A stretch of DNA of 64,000 nucleotides from Weissella halotolerans DSM 20190 (GTDB lineage Bacteria; Bacillota; Bacilli; Lactobacillales; Lactobacillaceae), in assembly GCF_000420365.1 (NCBI RefSeq), contig NZ_ATUU01000001.1, forward strand, positions 186,001 through 250,000. Direction: 5' to 3'. A program made the translations under genes and the position numbers. Under the pieces are notes generated by a model that was given only the letters and a program-made list of their open reading frames with translations, ran no database searches and was not told where the DNA came from. The first letter of the stretch is position 1. Each line of letters starts with the position of its first letter. Below are positions 54,408-63,065 of this stretch, one piece after another.

Positions 54408-55155
54408 GGCTCTGGTCCTTTCCTTCTGCAGTCAAAACTGCCACTTGTTGCGCCATAACCTCTTGATTAGGCATGGGGAATTCCAATGCAACATCCTTGT
54501 CATGTCCTAAAATACGATAAATTTGGCGCCAGTCGAAGAGACCCTGATTTAAATCTGTTGTCACGGCTAAACCAGCTGGTGTTTCTGCAACATTTTTTAA
54601 ATGAATATAGTCGGTCCAAGGAGCCAACAACTTCGCACTTGCAACTGCATCTCCCTTTGTATAGGCCCAATTACCTAAGTCATAAACATAGCCGATTTTA
54701 AGGTCTTCCTTCTGGGCAGCCCGCAAAAAGTTAGCAATCGGCTCAGCCTGCCCACTCGTTGCTGTTTGGTCATTTTCAATATTTAAAGCAATATCATCAG
54801 GCCAGTTGGCGAAAGCCGCTACCAAGTCCCCTTTAAAGTGGCTAAAGTCACCTAAGTTGAACTTAGCCTTACTAGCCCCAACCAGCTTAAGTTCAGCGAT
54901 ATAGGTTGGTAGTTCTGGGTTGAGCTGACCATCCACAAATAATTCATCCGGTATACTCATCGCCAGCGCTAACTGGTACTTGTTTGTAGCTTCACGAATT
55001 TTTGGCAGCTCTGCTTGTCTATCTTGCAGATACTCACGTCGAATTTCGATTCCACTTGCACCCAAGTGTGCAACCAACGGTACTAGTTCGGCCTGCTGCC
55101 TACCAGCTTTTATCTGGTCTAAAAAGACCCATGTATTTAAAAATAATTTAGCCAT
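54400..55155 (-). CDS. TIM-barrel sugar isomerase/epimerase (AP endonuclease 2 family)
   Basis: 251 aa. The xylose-isomerase-like fold is suggested by ASGIEIRREYL (about 32-42), an ENDQT segment (about 125-129), YVYDLGNWA and YIHLKN, and the late VALEFPM with its metal-binding Glu. The family includes sugar and sugar-acid isomerases and epimerases. First gene of the five-gene operon; AGGAG precedes the ATG. The exact sugar is unknown. Confidence 0.75.
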   Translation of the reverse strand: MAKLFLNTWVFLDQIKAGRQQAELVPLVAHLGASGIEIRREYLQDRQAELPKIREATNKYQLALAMSIPDELFVDGQLNPELPTYIAELKLVGASKAKFNLGDFSHFKGDLVAAFANWPDDIALNIENDQTATSGQAEPIANFLRAAQKEDLKIGYVYDLGNWAYTKGDAVASAKLLAPWTDYIHLKNVAETPAGLAVTTDLNQGLFDWRQIYRILGHDKDVALEFPMPNQEVMAQQVAVLTAEGKDQSHA

Positions 55156-55210
55156 AATATTTCTCCTAGGTATAATGCCTACTTTTCGTCAAAATTAAAG
55201 ATTAACCCTC

Positions 55211-55238
55211 CATATAAGATTACCCAGTTCAGTGCCAA
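55211..55238 (-). promoter_or_regulatory. Promoter of the hxl operon
   Basis: On the minus strand -35 TTGGCA (55233-55238), a 16-base spacer and -10 TATATG (55211-55216), about 55 bp before the first start codon. Confidence 0.5.
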
Positions 55239-55286
55239 AAATTCCAACCTAGCTCATCCCTTAGGTTGTGTTTTAGGAAAATAAAG

Positions 55287-55300
55287 GAAAGCGCTTAACC
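55287..55300. promoter_or_regulatory. Operator or cre-like site before the hxl operon
   Basis: GGAAAGCGCTTAAC has the central AAGCGCTT palindrome of LacI-family sites but departs from the cre consensus at the edges. It lies 50 bp upstream of the operon promoter and is a likely site for the adjacent LacI regulator or CcpA. Confidence 0.45.
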
Positions 55301-55315
55301 TTTCGTGAAAATAAT

Positions 55316-55334
55316 AACACCTCAGCGAGGTGTT
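55316..55334 (-). terminator. Terminator after the LacI family gene
   Basis: Stem AACACCTC/GAGGTGTT with a three-base loop, 14 bp past the stop codon at 55348. Confidence 0.7.
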
Positions 55335-55347
55335 TGTACAGTTATTT

Positions 55348-56340
55348 TTAACTAAAGGTGGCGGGAATGACAATTTTTTTAGCATCTCCCTGATCACTTA
55401 CCCCATCAGCAGTCAATTTAGCGACTAACAATTCGGCCGCTGTCGCTCCCATGAGAAAAGGATCTTGTTCAATTAATCGAACATGGGGGTCTAAATCACG
55501 GGCTAGTTTAGTATCAGAAAAACCAGTCAGCTGTAAATCTTCACTCAGGGCCTGTTTGCGAACGAAAAAGGGCATGATATCCAACATCAACCGTTCCTTG
55601 AAAAAGAAAACCAATGTTTTTTTACCCTGCTGGTGCACATCAGCAACCAGTTGCGTTACTAATAGTTCACTACGTACATGGTTGGCATCAACTTCTAATA
55701 AGGTTACGTCTGCATAGACCGATTGAACGCCTGCAAAACGTTCCTTACGGGTTGATACCTTGGCTAACGGTTCTGAAATAACAATGACCGATTCAACGCC
55801 ATGGGCTTGGTAATATAGGGCTACATCACGCGCAGCCACATAATTATCAGTCACGACGGTATCGTAAATCGTTTCATCTAGATCACGGTCTACCAAGACC
55901 ACTGGTAAATTACGGGTTAAGGCAGTCTGCATCTGTTGGCTACTGGCCGTGAGTGGCTGCATAATTAAACCGTCAAAGTTCTGGCGACCAATCGTAGTTA
56001 ACTGCCGCTGTTCATAATCTATATCCGCATTAGCATCAAAGAGCACGCCCGTATAGTGGGCTGTCTCTAAGATTGACACAGCCCCTTTAAAAAATTCAGT
56101 CGAAAAGTAATCATCCACATCAGCAGCCATCACTGCGATTAAACCACTATGCTGGGTCATTAATTGCACCGCAGAAGCATTTGGAATGTAGTTCAGCTCT
56201 TCAATAATCGCCTGAATACGGGCTGCTGTCTTGTCAGACATTTTTTCTAAATGTCCATGTAAAAAACGTGATACCGTCGCAATGCTTACGCCGGCCCGCT
56301 CGGCAATATCATTAATATTCACTTTTTTTGATTCTGCCAT
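55348..56340 (-). CDS. LacI family regulator, probably of the hxl operon
   Basis: 330 aa. The N-terminal helix-turn-helix (INDIAERAGVSIATVSRFL, about 9-27) leads into a hinge and a sugar-binding-type effector domain with the usual DGLIMQPL and VDRDLDE segments. It is immediately upstream of the hxl operon on the same strand, separated by a terminator and an AAGCGCTT operator. A role in sensing that operon's substrate is inferred. Confidence 0.82.
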   Translation of the reverse strand: MAESKKVNINDIAERAGVSIATVSRFLHGHLEKMSDKTAARIQAIIEELNYIPNASAVQLMTQHSGLIAVMAADVDDYFSTEFFKGAVSILETAHYTGVLFDANADIDYEQRQLTTIGRQNFDGLIMQPLTASSQQMQTALTRNLPVVLVDRDLDETIYDTVVTDNYVAARDVALYYQAHGVESVIVISEPLAKVSTRKERFAGVQSVYADVTLLEVDANHVRSELLVTQLVADVHQQGKKTLVFFFKERLMLDIMPFFVRKQALSEDLQLTGFSDTKLARDLDPHVRLIEQDPFLMGATAAELLVAKLTADGVSDQGDAKKIVIPATFS

Positions 56341-56381
56341 CTTGCACTACCCCTTTTTCTGCATCCCATATCACCACGAAG

Positions 56382-57842
56382 TTATTGGACAATCTCATGT
56401 TGTGGATCTCTTAAATTAACCAACCAAGCTAACACTAATACGACGATGACTAAGGCATAAATATGATGGTATGCCTGCAAGACCATTTGCGATAAGAGGG
56501 TCTGAACCTGACTAGTGAAATGACCAGCGCCATCCACAAATTGGTTTAACATCGCCAAATGAATTTGCGGATAGTGCTTCACCTGCAAGCCAACTGATAG
56601 ATTGAAAATCAGCCCGTAGCTCCCCGTTAGAATTGTTTGCCCTAAGGTTCGTCCCAAGGTTAACATCGATGAAGCCATTCCAATTCGCTGATTGCCTACG
56701 ATTTGTTGTGAAACCACTGTATTAGCTGTAATCACTAACCCGACTCCGGCCCCAGAGATACCGGCAACGAGATAAAAGTACCATATTGGTAACTGTTCTA
56801 CCAGTGCTAGTGGCAAATATGCAACCATTAAAATAATGATGGCAACCATGCTAATGTACTTGGGGGCAAAACGGCGTAACAAGCCGCCCACTAAAAAGGA
56901 ACTTACTAACCACATAATGGGGCCTGGAGTTACCACTAAGCCTGCTAAGGCAGCCGGTAAGTGATAAATGGCTTGCAACCAGGCTGGAAAGTAGACCTGA
57001 AAACCAAATTGAACCCCACTCAATAATAACGCCGTCAGGATTTGAATACTAAAGGTTTGATTTTTAAAAATTGTTAAGTCAATAATCGGATTAGCAACCT
57101 GCCGTTCAACCTGTAAAAAGGACCAGGCACTTAGTATGCAGACCAACAAAAGCAAACTTTCTGCAACCCAATTTACCCTTTGTGCGCCCAATGCTTGAAA
57201 GGCTAATAACAAACTAATTAAAAAGAGTGCTAATAAACTGGACCCTTTCAGGTCAAAAACAAAAGTTCCAGCTTGATTAGCCGGTTTCGTTTCCCGATAA
57301 AAGCTTAGTATGAGTATTAAAACTACCAGCCCTAGTGGAACATTAATAAAAAAGATCCAGTGCCAATTAAATTGATCAACCAAAAAGCCACCTAACATTG
57401 GCCCAACCAAGGCTGAGATTCCCCAAGCGGTATTATTAAAGGCCAACATCTTGGCCCGCTGCTGATTAGAAAACATATCCGCAATTAAGGTATTCGTAAT
57501 GGGCATAATGGCCCCTGCTCCTAAGCCTTGGACTGTCCGAGCCATAATCAAGGTGATCATGTTTGGTGCTAGACCACATAAAAGTGATCCACCAGTAAAG
57601 AAAACTAAACCAGCAATAAAAACCGGCTTTCTTCCCAATTGATCGGCTAACTTACCATAAATTGGGGTTGTAATGGCCGTTGCCAGCAGGTAAGCCGTAA
57701 AGACCCAGCTTTGCATAGCAATCCCGTTTAAGTCACCGATAATCGTTGGCAGGGCCGTCGTCACCACCGTAATCTCCACTGATGACATAAACGTCGCCAT
57801 AAAGATGGCCACTAACACCCATTTTCGCTGCTGCTCAGACAT
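56382..57842 (-). CDS. MFS drug exporter, 14-helix DHA2 (EmrB/QacA) type
   Basis: 486 aa with 14 hydrophobic segments. Motif A appears as GKLADQLGRKPVF, and motif C as GLGAGAIMPITNTLIAD with further PLLGG-like GPMLGGFL. Such proteins use the proton gradient to expel drugs or antiseptics. The ATG at 57842 is 13 bases from AAAGGAG, and a GTG at 57854 is nearer than normal, so the start is uncertain by four residues. No regulator is adjacent. Confidence 0.85.
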   Translation of the reverse strand: MSEQQRKWVLVAIFMATFMSSVEITVVTTALPTIIGDLNGIAMQSWVFTAYLLATAITTPIYGKLADQLGRKPVFIAGLVFFTGGSLLCGLAPNMITLIMARTVQGLGAGAIMPITNTLIADMFSNQQRAKMLAFNNTAWGISALVGPMLGGFLVDQFNWHWIFFINVPLGLVVLILILSFYRETKPANQAGTFVFDLKGSSLLALFLISLLLAFQALGAQRVNWVAESLLLLVCILSAWSFLQVERQVANPIIDLTIFKNQTFSIQILTALLLSGVQFGFQVYFPAWLQAIYHLPAALAGLVVTPGPIMWLVSSFLVGGLLRRFAPKYISMVAIIILMVAYLPLALVEQLPIWYFYLVAGISGAGVGLVITANTVVSQQIVGNQRIGMASSMLTLGRTLGQTILTGSYGLIFNLSVGLQVKHYPQIHLAMLNQFVDGAGHFTSQVQTLLSQMVLQAYHHIYALVIVVLVLAWLVNLRDPQHEIVQ

Positions 57843-57896
57843 CTCTTGTTCCACACTCCTTTAATCAATTTTGTATATAACTGAATGAACGTTCGT

Positions 57897-58220
57897 TTAT
57901 AAATACCGAATTAGGGCTAATGCCGCCATGCCCACTAAAACGACGGCTAGCAAACTTTTAGTCATGACGGCAGTGACAACGGCCGGAAACGTTGCCAAAA
58001 GATAATCGACATTCACTGTTGGTACTTGCCCCAGATGCTGAATGAATAAATTATCAAACCATAAGGCTGACATACTGACAATAGGCACAAAACTCAGATA
58101 CTCCAAGACAATTTTTGGTAACCGTATTTTTTTCAGGACCGCAAAAGGCAAGACCCGTGATAACCAGGTCACCAACCCCGTTCCAAAAATAGTTAAAATC
58201 ACGCGACTAGTTTCTGACAT
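57897..58220 (-). CDS. azlD: AzlD-like branched-chain amino acid transport subunit
   Basis: 107 aa with four hydrophobic segments; the TWLSRVLPFAVLKK start and YLSFVPIVSMSALW pattern are typical of AzlD. It works with AzlC as an amino-acid exporter. It overlaps azlC by 14 bases. Confidence 0.87.
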   Translation of the reverse strand: MSETSRVILTIFGTGLVTWLSRVLPFAVLKKIRLPKIVLEYLSFVPIVSMSALWFDNLFIQHLGQVPTVNVDYLLATFPAVVTAVMTKSLLAVVLVGMAALALIRYL

Positions 58221-58914
58221 GTTTTAATAGCACTCCTATTCCACAAGCAAGCAAGGTTACGACTAAGACGACAAAATTTTTTGGAATAAAAATCAGGGCG
58301 CCATAAACTAAGACCAAGGTCAGACCAATCATCACCAACTGCAGTCCGTAACCTAATTGGCGATCTGAAATAAGTTGGAGATAAACAAGGCCAATAAACA
58401 TTGCCACCAAGGCAAAATCTAAGCCCAGTGCTTCTGGATGACGAATTGTTGTACCTAACCAGGCACCCAGCCCGGAAGCCCCCGCCCAAATGCCATACGA
58501 AATTAGATTTACCGTATTCAACCACTCAAAGGATAATTGGCCCTGAGTGTAATTGACTTTATTCATTGCTAAAGCATAGCTTTCATCGGTCAGCAAGCTA
58601 GCGAGCACGATATTTTTCATGGTACTTTCTTTTTTAAAATATTGAGCAACGGACATACTCATCAAAATGAAACGCGAATTGATCAAAAAAACCGCTAATA
58701 TGATTGATAAGATGGAGCTTCCACCTGCCAACATACTCACTGCCACAAACTGTGCGGACCCAGCATAGGTGATGAGTGACATTAAGACAACCAACCCTAA
58801 GGATAAGCCAGCGGCATGTCCTAGGACACCAAAAGCGATGCCAATCCCAATATAACCAAACACGGTTGGTAATGTTTCACGAAGTGCAACTGATTTAGTT
58901 AACGCTGTATTCAT
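58207..58914 (-). CDS. azlC: AzlC-like branched-chain amino acid exporter subunit
   Basis: 235 aa with about seven membrane helices. The family segments GYIGIGIAFGVLGH, YAGSAQFVAVSMLAGG and NSRFILMSMSVAQYF are plain. I chose ATG 58914 with AAGGGGG six bases upstream; an ATG at 58932 lies before this site. The pair exports branched-chain amino acids or analogues. Confidence 0.9.
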   Translation of the reverse strand: MNTALTKSVALRETLPTVFGYIGIGIAFGVLGHAAGLSLGLVVLMSLITYAGSAQFVAVSMLAGGSSILSIILAVFLINSRFILMSMSVAQYFKKESTMKNIVLASLLTDESYALAMNKVNYTQGQLSFEWLNTVNLISYGIWAGASGLGAWLGTTIRHPEALGLDFALVAMFIGLVYLQLISDRQLGYGLQLVMIGLTLVLVYGALIFIPKNFVVLVVTLLACGIGVLLKHVRN

Positions 58915-58936
58915 CGCCTTCCCCCTTATCATTAAT

Positions 58937-58979
58937 AAAAATACCCAAGGTCCGCCATCTACAGGCGTTTTGGGTATTT
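58937..58979 (-). terminator. Terminator after the 59-kb secreted protein gene
   Basis: Arms AAATACCCAA and TTGGGTATTT with inner pairing of CGCC/GGCG bases, 15 bp past the stop codon at 58995 and followed by T on the minus strand. Confidence 0.85.
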
Positions 58980-58994
58980 GGAACCAGCTGGAAC

Positions 58995-59927
58995 TTATTT
59001 AGGTAAAATATCAATAATCTTTTGAACCCGTTCACGACCATAACGATTAAAGATATCGGTCATCTTGATGGTCTCCGCTGACTTGTATTGCTTAGTTTCC
59101 TCATCATAACTAGAGAACTCTACGTCCGTCGCATTGTACTTTATTCCAATTTTCTTATTACCATCAAATCCAGATAGCTCCTGCGTATAATGTTGACTAT
59201 TTTCTTCAGGCTTTAAACTAACCAACCGCAACTTACCATGGAAATTGGCCGTATCAAAACTACCTTGCGTGACATTCAATAAGACCATGGCCGCAGCAAC
59301 CTTAGGATTCATCTGCATCATAGCCACTGGTTTACGAATATTCACTAAATTCTGGAATTCGCGGAACTTATCCGTGTCACCATACTGTTGGTACAGTTCG
59401 ACTAGGGAAGCCTTAATTAAATTGATATTACTTTTATCATTTAGACTCTTAAAACTTTGCGTATCATGGCCTAAGAAGACATAAATCGTATTGCCACTAA
59501 TGGTAGCATACATTTTAGGGCCATAACTTGCATCTAGTCCATAAGTTCGCGTACCTTCAGGTGCATCCGTTACAACCTGATTATTTAGTAGGGTCGCATT
59601 AACTGTAGTCACAGCGCCGTCTTGCATGCCACCTGGCAACTGTTGAATGGTATGCAAATTATTCAACAATTCATCAGCAGACTTAGAAGAAATATTCGCA
59701 ACTGCGGGTTGCAGTAAGGCTAGCGCAATCTTTTGTTGATCATTCAATCGTGCCACCGCCTGAGTTGCCATCTGAGTTGATTGTAATTGCTGCGCATCAG
59801 TAGCCGCTTGCTGTTGCTGCACATAATTACTGATACTCCGCTGATGTGATACATAGGCCGTGATAAAAATTCCCAAAATTAAAACAGCGCTCCCTAAAGC
59901 TAAAGCTAGTTTCTCACTACTTTTCAT
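58995..59927 (-). CDS. Anchored or secreted protein of unknown function
   Basis: 310 aa. A membrane helix at about 8-26 is followed by a Gln-rich helical stretch (35-65) and a soluble domain with no motif I know. The C-terminal part has IKYNATDVEFSSYDEETKQ and ends near IIDILPK. No Cys is present. GAGGG precedes the ATG by eight bases. Likely faces the outside of the cell; role unknown. Confidence 0.6.
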   Translation of the reverse strand: MKSSEKLALALGSAVLILGIFITAYVSHQRSISNYVQQQQAATDAQQLQSTQMATQAVARLNDQQKIALALLQPAVANISSKSADELLNNLHTIQQLPGGMQDGAVTTVNATLLNNQVVTDAPEGTRTYGLDASYGPKMYATISGNTIYVFLGHDTQSFKSLNDKSNINLIKASLVELYQQYGDTDKFREFQNLVNIRKPVAMMQMNPKVAAAMVLLNVTQGSFDTANFHGKLRLVSLKPEENSQHYTQELSGFDGNKKIGIKYNATDVEFSSYDEETKQYKSAETIKMTDIFNRYGRERVQKIIDILPK

Positions 59928-60067
59928 TTCTTGATCCCTCTTTAACCATTTATCTTAATCTACTTGGTGTAATGACGCTATTTTTTCAAGGCATAGTTTA
60001 TAGTCGGCCCAAAAAAGCGTCCAAACAGTCCTAATGTCTAGTATATAACACTTGAACTAACAATGGG

Positions 60068-60165
60068 TTCATTACCATAGTATGCATACGTATAATTCGC
60101 TCCCCATTTCAATCTTCACGCTAAAGTGACTTGTACCATTAAACAGAGAACACCTGTTTTTATCT
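60068..60165 (+). ncRNA. Candidate small RNA (promoter plus weak terminator)
   Basis: -35 TTCATT (60068-60073), a 17-base spacer and -10 TATAAT (60091-60096). Then, about 45 bases later, a stem AAACAG/CTGTTT (60141-60159) runs into TTATCTTT. The transcript would be about 60 nt and encodes no obvious peptide. The hairpin is weak, so this is a tentative call. Confidence 0.25.
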
Positions 60166-60326
60166 TTATGCCATTCTCTTCCCGCTATGCGTTATACGCT
60201 ACTGACCTCTAATATGTCAAATCTCATCATATCTTTAACTAAAATGGACAAGCTCATATTAACATATATGGTTAATAAAATTATCATCTAATAAAGCTTA
60301 TTGGTCGCTATTCAGCTCTGAAAAAT

Positions 60327-60334
60327 GATATAAT
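60327..60334 (+). promoter_or_regulatory. Extended -10 promoter of the HIT gene
   Basis: TGATATAAT is an extended -10 with TATAAT at 60329-60334, about 36 bp before the start codon. The -35 region is weak. Confidence 0.6.
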
Positions 60335-60369
60335 GCTAAGAAAATAATTAAAGATTGAAAGGGCTAATT

Positions 60370-60849
60370 ATGGATTGGAAACAAGATAGAATAGGTTCCG
60401 CTTTAAAAGGGCGTAACCCAATGGTTATAGCAGAATTAAATCATAGCTTTGTTGCCCTAGGTGACACCCAATTTTTACCCGGTTACTGTGTCTTGCTGCC
60501 TAAACATCATGTCAGGTCATTAAACGAACTCACACTACCTGAACGTGCCCATTTCTTAACCGAAATGAGTATTGTTGGTGACGCAATATTAAGTGTTTGC
60601 CATCCATTACGAATTAATTATGATATTTTAGGTAATACTGATAACTTCTTACATGCACATATTTTTCCACGTTACGTCAATGAACCGGCCCCAAGACGTA
60701 TAATGCCTGTTTGGCTATATAGCAAGGACCATTGGACAAATAGTCAGTATGCTTATAGCGATGCAAAACATGCACATTTAAAAAAAGAACTATCCTTAAA
60801 AATTCAAGAACTTATCTCCTTAGGCAGGGCTACACCGCCTATCAATTAA
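60370..60849 (+). CDS. HIT domain nucleotide-binding protein
   Basis: 159 aa. The His triad appears as FLHAHIFPRY, with the first two His in place and the third position taken by Phe-Pro-Arg, so the motif HxHxH is incomplete. The early VLLPKHHVRS and NYDILGNT segments also belong to the family. ATG 60370 follows GAAAGGG by six bases; the frame begins five codons earlier with a TTG that overlaps the ribosome site. It probably acts on a nucleotide-linked substrate; activity is uncertain because of the altered triad. Confidence 0.78.
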   Translation: MDWKQDRIGSALKGRNPMVIAELNHSFVALGDTQFLPGYCVLLPKHHVRSLNELTLPERAHFLTEMSIVGDAILSVCHPLRINYDILGNTDNFLHAHIFPRYVNEPAPRRIMPVWLYSKDHWTNSQYAYSDAKHAHLKKELSLKIQELISLGRATPPIN

Positions 60850-60961
60850 ATTGTAAATGTGAATTTTGCTCACTTCCTGTACCAACCACGTTTTTAATCG
60901 TACAAAAAAGATCCTATCCAACTCATAGATGCTCAATTAAACATAAAAAGGTGATTTAGCC

Positions 60962-61384
60962 ATGACTACAAAGAAAAACCTATTTGAAGCCGTTAAAACA
61001 ACCATTAACACTCATTACCCCATGAATTGGGGTGGTGCCGCAGGCGTCCTCCTAGCAGACGGATCCATTTTAACTAGCATCTCGCCCGAATTTGAAAACG
61101 CAACTTCATCTGTCTGCATGGAGCTGGGGAGTTATTTGGAGGCTGCTAAATTAAAAAAGACAGTTGTAGCGTCTCTATGCCTAATTCGAGAAGAGACTAA
61201 CGCAGAATACAAGGTGCTTACCCCCTGCGGTGTTTGTCAGGAACGATTGCACTTGTGGGGGGACCAGGTAGAATGCGCCATTACTATTGACCCTTATAAA
61301 ACTTATACAAAAGGTGAAGAAGTCTCCTACGCCACTTTAAAATCACTAACACCCTATCATTGGTTACATGCTTACCGTTCATAA
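60962..61384 (+). CDS. Cytidine deaminase-like zinc protein
   Basis: 140 aa of the CDA fold. The zinc ligands are visible: CME (residues 52-54, where most relatives have HAE or CAE) and PCGVC (88-92). Glu54 would be the proton shuttle. Blasticidin-S-deaminase-like and cytidine-deaminase-like members share this size. AAGGTGA precedes the ATG by seven bases. No nucleoside genes are adjacent, so the substrate is open. Confidence 0.8.
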   Translation: MTTKKNLFEAVKTTINTHYPMNWGGAAGVLLADGSILTSISPEFENATSSVCMELGSYLEAAKLKKTVVASLCLIREETNAEYKVLTPCGVCQERLHLWGDQVECAITIDPYKTYTKGEEVSYATLKSLTPYHWLHAYRS

Positions 61385-61440
61385 AGTCGCCCACTCTATT
61401 TTCTTGGTTCCATAGGCTTCACATACCGGTAACTTTTTTA

Positions 61441-61623
61441 TTAACTAAATTCACTACCAACAGCCATTCCCAAAGCAAAAACAACCAATAAAATTCCCAT
61501 TAATGTTATTAGTCTCTGTTTTGTCGTAGCAGTTTGATGCTTTGGTTTAATCGTCACTAAACTATAAATAGTCAGCGCTGTTCCAATGATTGTAAATAAT
61601 GTTATCCAGCTTCCAATACGCAT
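61441..61623 (-). CDS. Small membrane protein of unknown function (60 aa)
   Basis: Two membrane helices (about 7-25 and 39-56) with a basic loop KPKHQTATTKQR. GGAGG lies six bases before the ATG. I do not recognise the family. Confidence 0.6.
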   Translation of the reverse strand: MRIGSWITLFTIIGTALTIYSLVTIKPKHQTATTKQRLITLMGILLVVFALGMAVGSEFS

Positions 61624-61657
61624 AAAGCACCTCCAGTCACTCTTTCTAGTGTTTAAA

Positions 61658-62575
61658 TCAATTTTTTGCCCTACTTTCTATCTGAATCGTATAAACAATC
61701 CCCATCAGTCTAGATAGTTGTTTATTAAGCGATGATTTAGCCCCCAACAACGGTAATAAGCTTAAAAAGGAAATTAATAAACCTACAATGATGACTGATT
61801 TATCAATATTGCCGGCTTGACCACTCATCCAATTCACAATAAATGGAAGCATTGAACTCAGTGTAACTACCGCAGCCAATCCGGAAAAGGCAGTGACAAT
61901 CACTAGCATTTTATCAGACAACTTCAAATTTACGTTGCTTTGCTGATATCGTATTTCTTCACTAATAAATTGAACTACTGAAATGTCCTCTTTTTTCAGC
62001 ATGATATATATATTTTCATTGGCTTCGTTAGTTTTTTTTATGAATAACTTCTTGTTTTTTTGCATCTTTTTTAGATTTAAAATGATGGCCAAAATACAGA
62101 TGATTTCCAATGCTAACCGCCTACCTATCGTGGTTATAGTAGTTATCTTCATTTCATGATTAGAGATAAGCTCTGTAAGTGGACTCGCTAACTGCCAGAT
62201 ATCAAAAAGTGTAAGGACGATTACCATATAACCTAATAGAACTAATGGAAGATACAAGTAAGGTGGTGCTGGACTTTTTATTGTATTGTACTCCGCTAAA
62301 CAACGATATAGCAATTCACTATATCCCAAGTTGTAGCGCTGATATTTAAATTCTTCAATCTTTTTTGAAAAATATTTTATCTTTAATACCAAGTAATAAT
62401 ACTGTCCATACCACCTACATGTTCTCAACAGCGATGATAGACCGCCTTTACCATCCATTCCAACTTTTTCACTGATTATTTTTTCAAGCTCCGCTCCTAT
62501 TTTTTTATACTCATATTCATAAGAAGCGCTTTTATTCTTCAGAGTTTTTAACGGTTTATCATTTAAATTTCCCAT
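61658..62575 (-). CDS. Membrane protein of unknown function (305 aa)
   Basis: A charged N-terminal helical part (1-100) is followed by hydrophobic segments near 108-127, 153-170, 226-248 and 262-281. Lys/Glu-rich stretches (KKMQKNKKLFIKKTNEANEN) lie between. GGGGGA precedes the ATG. AT-rich like the genes that follow. No family recognised; it could be part of the same accessory group as the Xre gene upstream. Confidence 0.6.
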   Translation of the reverse strand: MGNLNDKPLKTLKNKSASYEYEYKKIGAELEKIISEKVGMDGKGGLSSLLRTCRWYGQYYYLVLKIKYFSKKIEEFKYQRYNLGYSELLYRCLAEYNTIKSPAPPYLYLPLVLLGYMVIVLTLFDIWQLASPLTELISNHEMKITTITTIGRRLALEIICILAIILNLKKMQKNKKLFIKKTNEANENIYIMLKKEDISVVQFISEEIRYQQSNVNLKLSDKMLVIVTAFSGLAAVVTLSSMLPFIVNWMSGQAGNIDKSVIIVGLLISFLSLLPLLGAKSSLNKQLSRLMGIVYTIQIESRAKN

Positions 62576-62714
62576 TTTTAAATCCCCCGTTATTCCCGTC
62601 GCCGACAGTATTCTTGGACTTTAGACCCACATCACTGATAACTTTTATTGCTGGATCAAATTCAAGATGAGGTAGGGCTCACCAGGTAACACGACAAGCC
62701 TGGTAATGTTTCAT

Positions 62715-63065
62715 TCATTTTACTTCACTTCTATATTTTAGAGCTAAATAAATCCCACTAGCAAAGCAAGCAATACCATACTTTAACATAAAGAATTGAT
62801 TTACTAAATATTCGCGTGGAAAGATTATGTCACACAAGATAATGGCAATCAACATGACATACGCAGCTTTCAAATTAATTAATAGCGTTCGCTCGTCACT
62901 CCGACCAATTTTTAGACAAAAATAAAGCAAAAAAATAATACTAAGAATACAAAAAAAAAAAGTAATACCTATGAGTTGATTGTAATTTCCAATTGATTGT
63001 TCAGACCACTCCTTTATTGAATAAAAGAAAGATCCTGGTACACTGCTCAAACTTTTAGTTGTCAT
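62715..63065 (-). CDS. Small multi-helix membrane protein linked to Xre regulator
   Basis: 116 aa with three to four hydrophobic segments (about 30-50, 63-82, 90-108). Its ATG overlaps the end of the Xre gene by 11 bases, so the two are cotranslated. Pairs of a small Xre protein and a small membrane protein are frequent in Firmicutes; the membrane partner may modulate the regulator (inference). Confidence 0.65.
   Translation of the reverse strand: MTTKSLSSVPGSFFYSIKEWSEQSIGNYNQLIGITFFFCILSIIFLLYFCLKIGRSDERTLLINLKAAYVMLIAIILCDIIFPREYLVNQFFMLKYGIACFASGIYLALKYRSEVK

Larger units (their letters stand above)
59928..60369. other. Long intergenic region with divergent promoters
   Basis: No protein gene was found. 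It holds a -10-like TATACT for the minus-strand gene (60040-60045), a plus-strand promoter-like pair at 60068-60096, and the HIT gene promoter at 60327-60334. The palindrome GTATGCATAC (60080-60089) lies inside the second. Confidence 0.5.

Noticed and set aside
62590-62690. Open stretch without a start codon (LPHLEFDPAIKVISDVG) before the 305-aa membrane protein gene
   Set aside because: It lies between two stops, has no start codon or ribosome site in frame, and is only about 40 codons. It could be a decayed gene end, but evidence is too thin to list.
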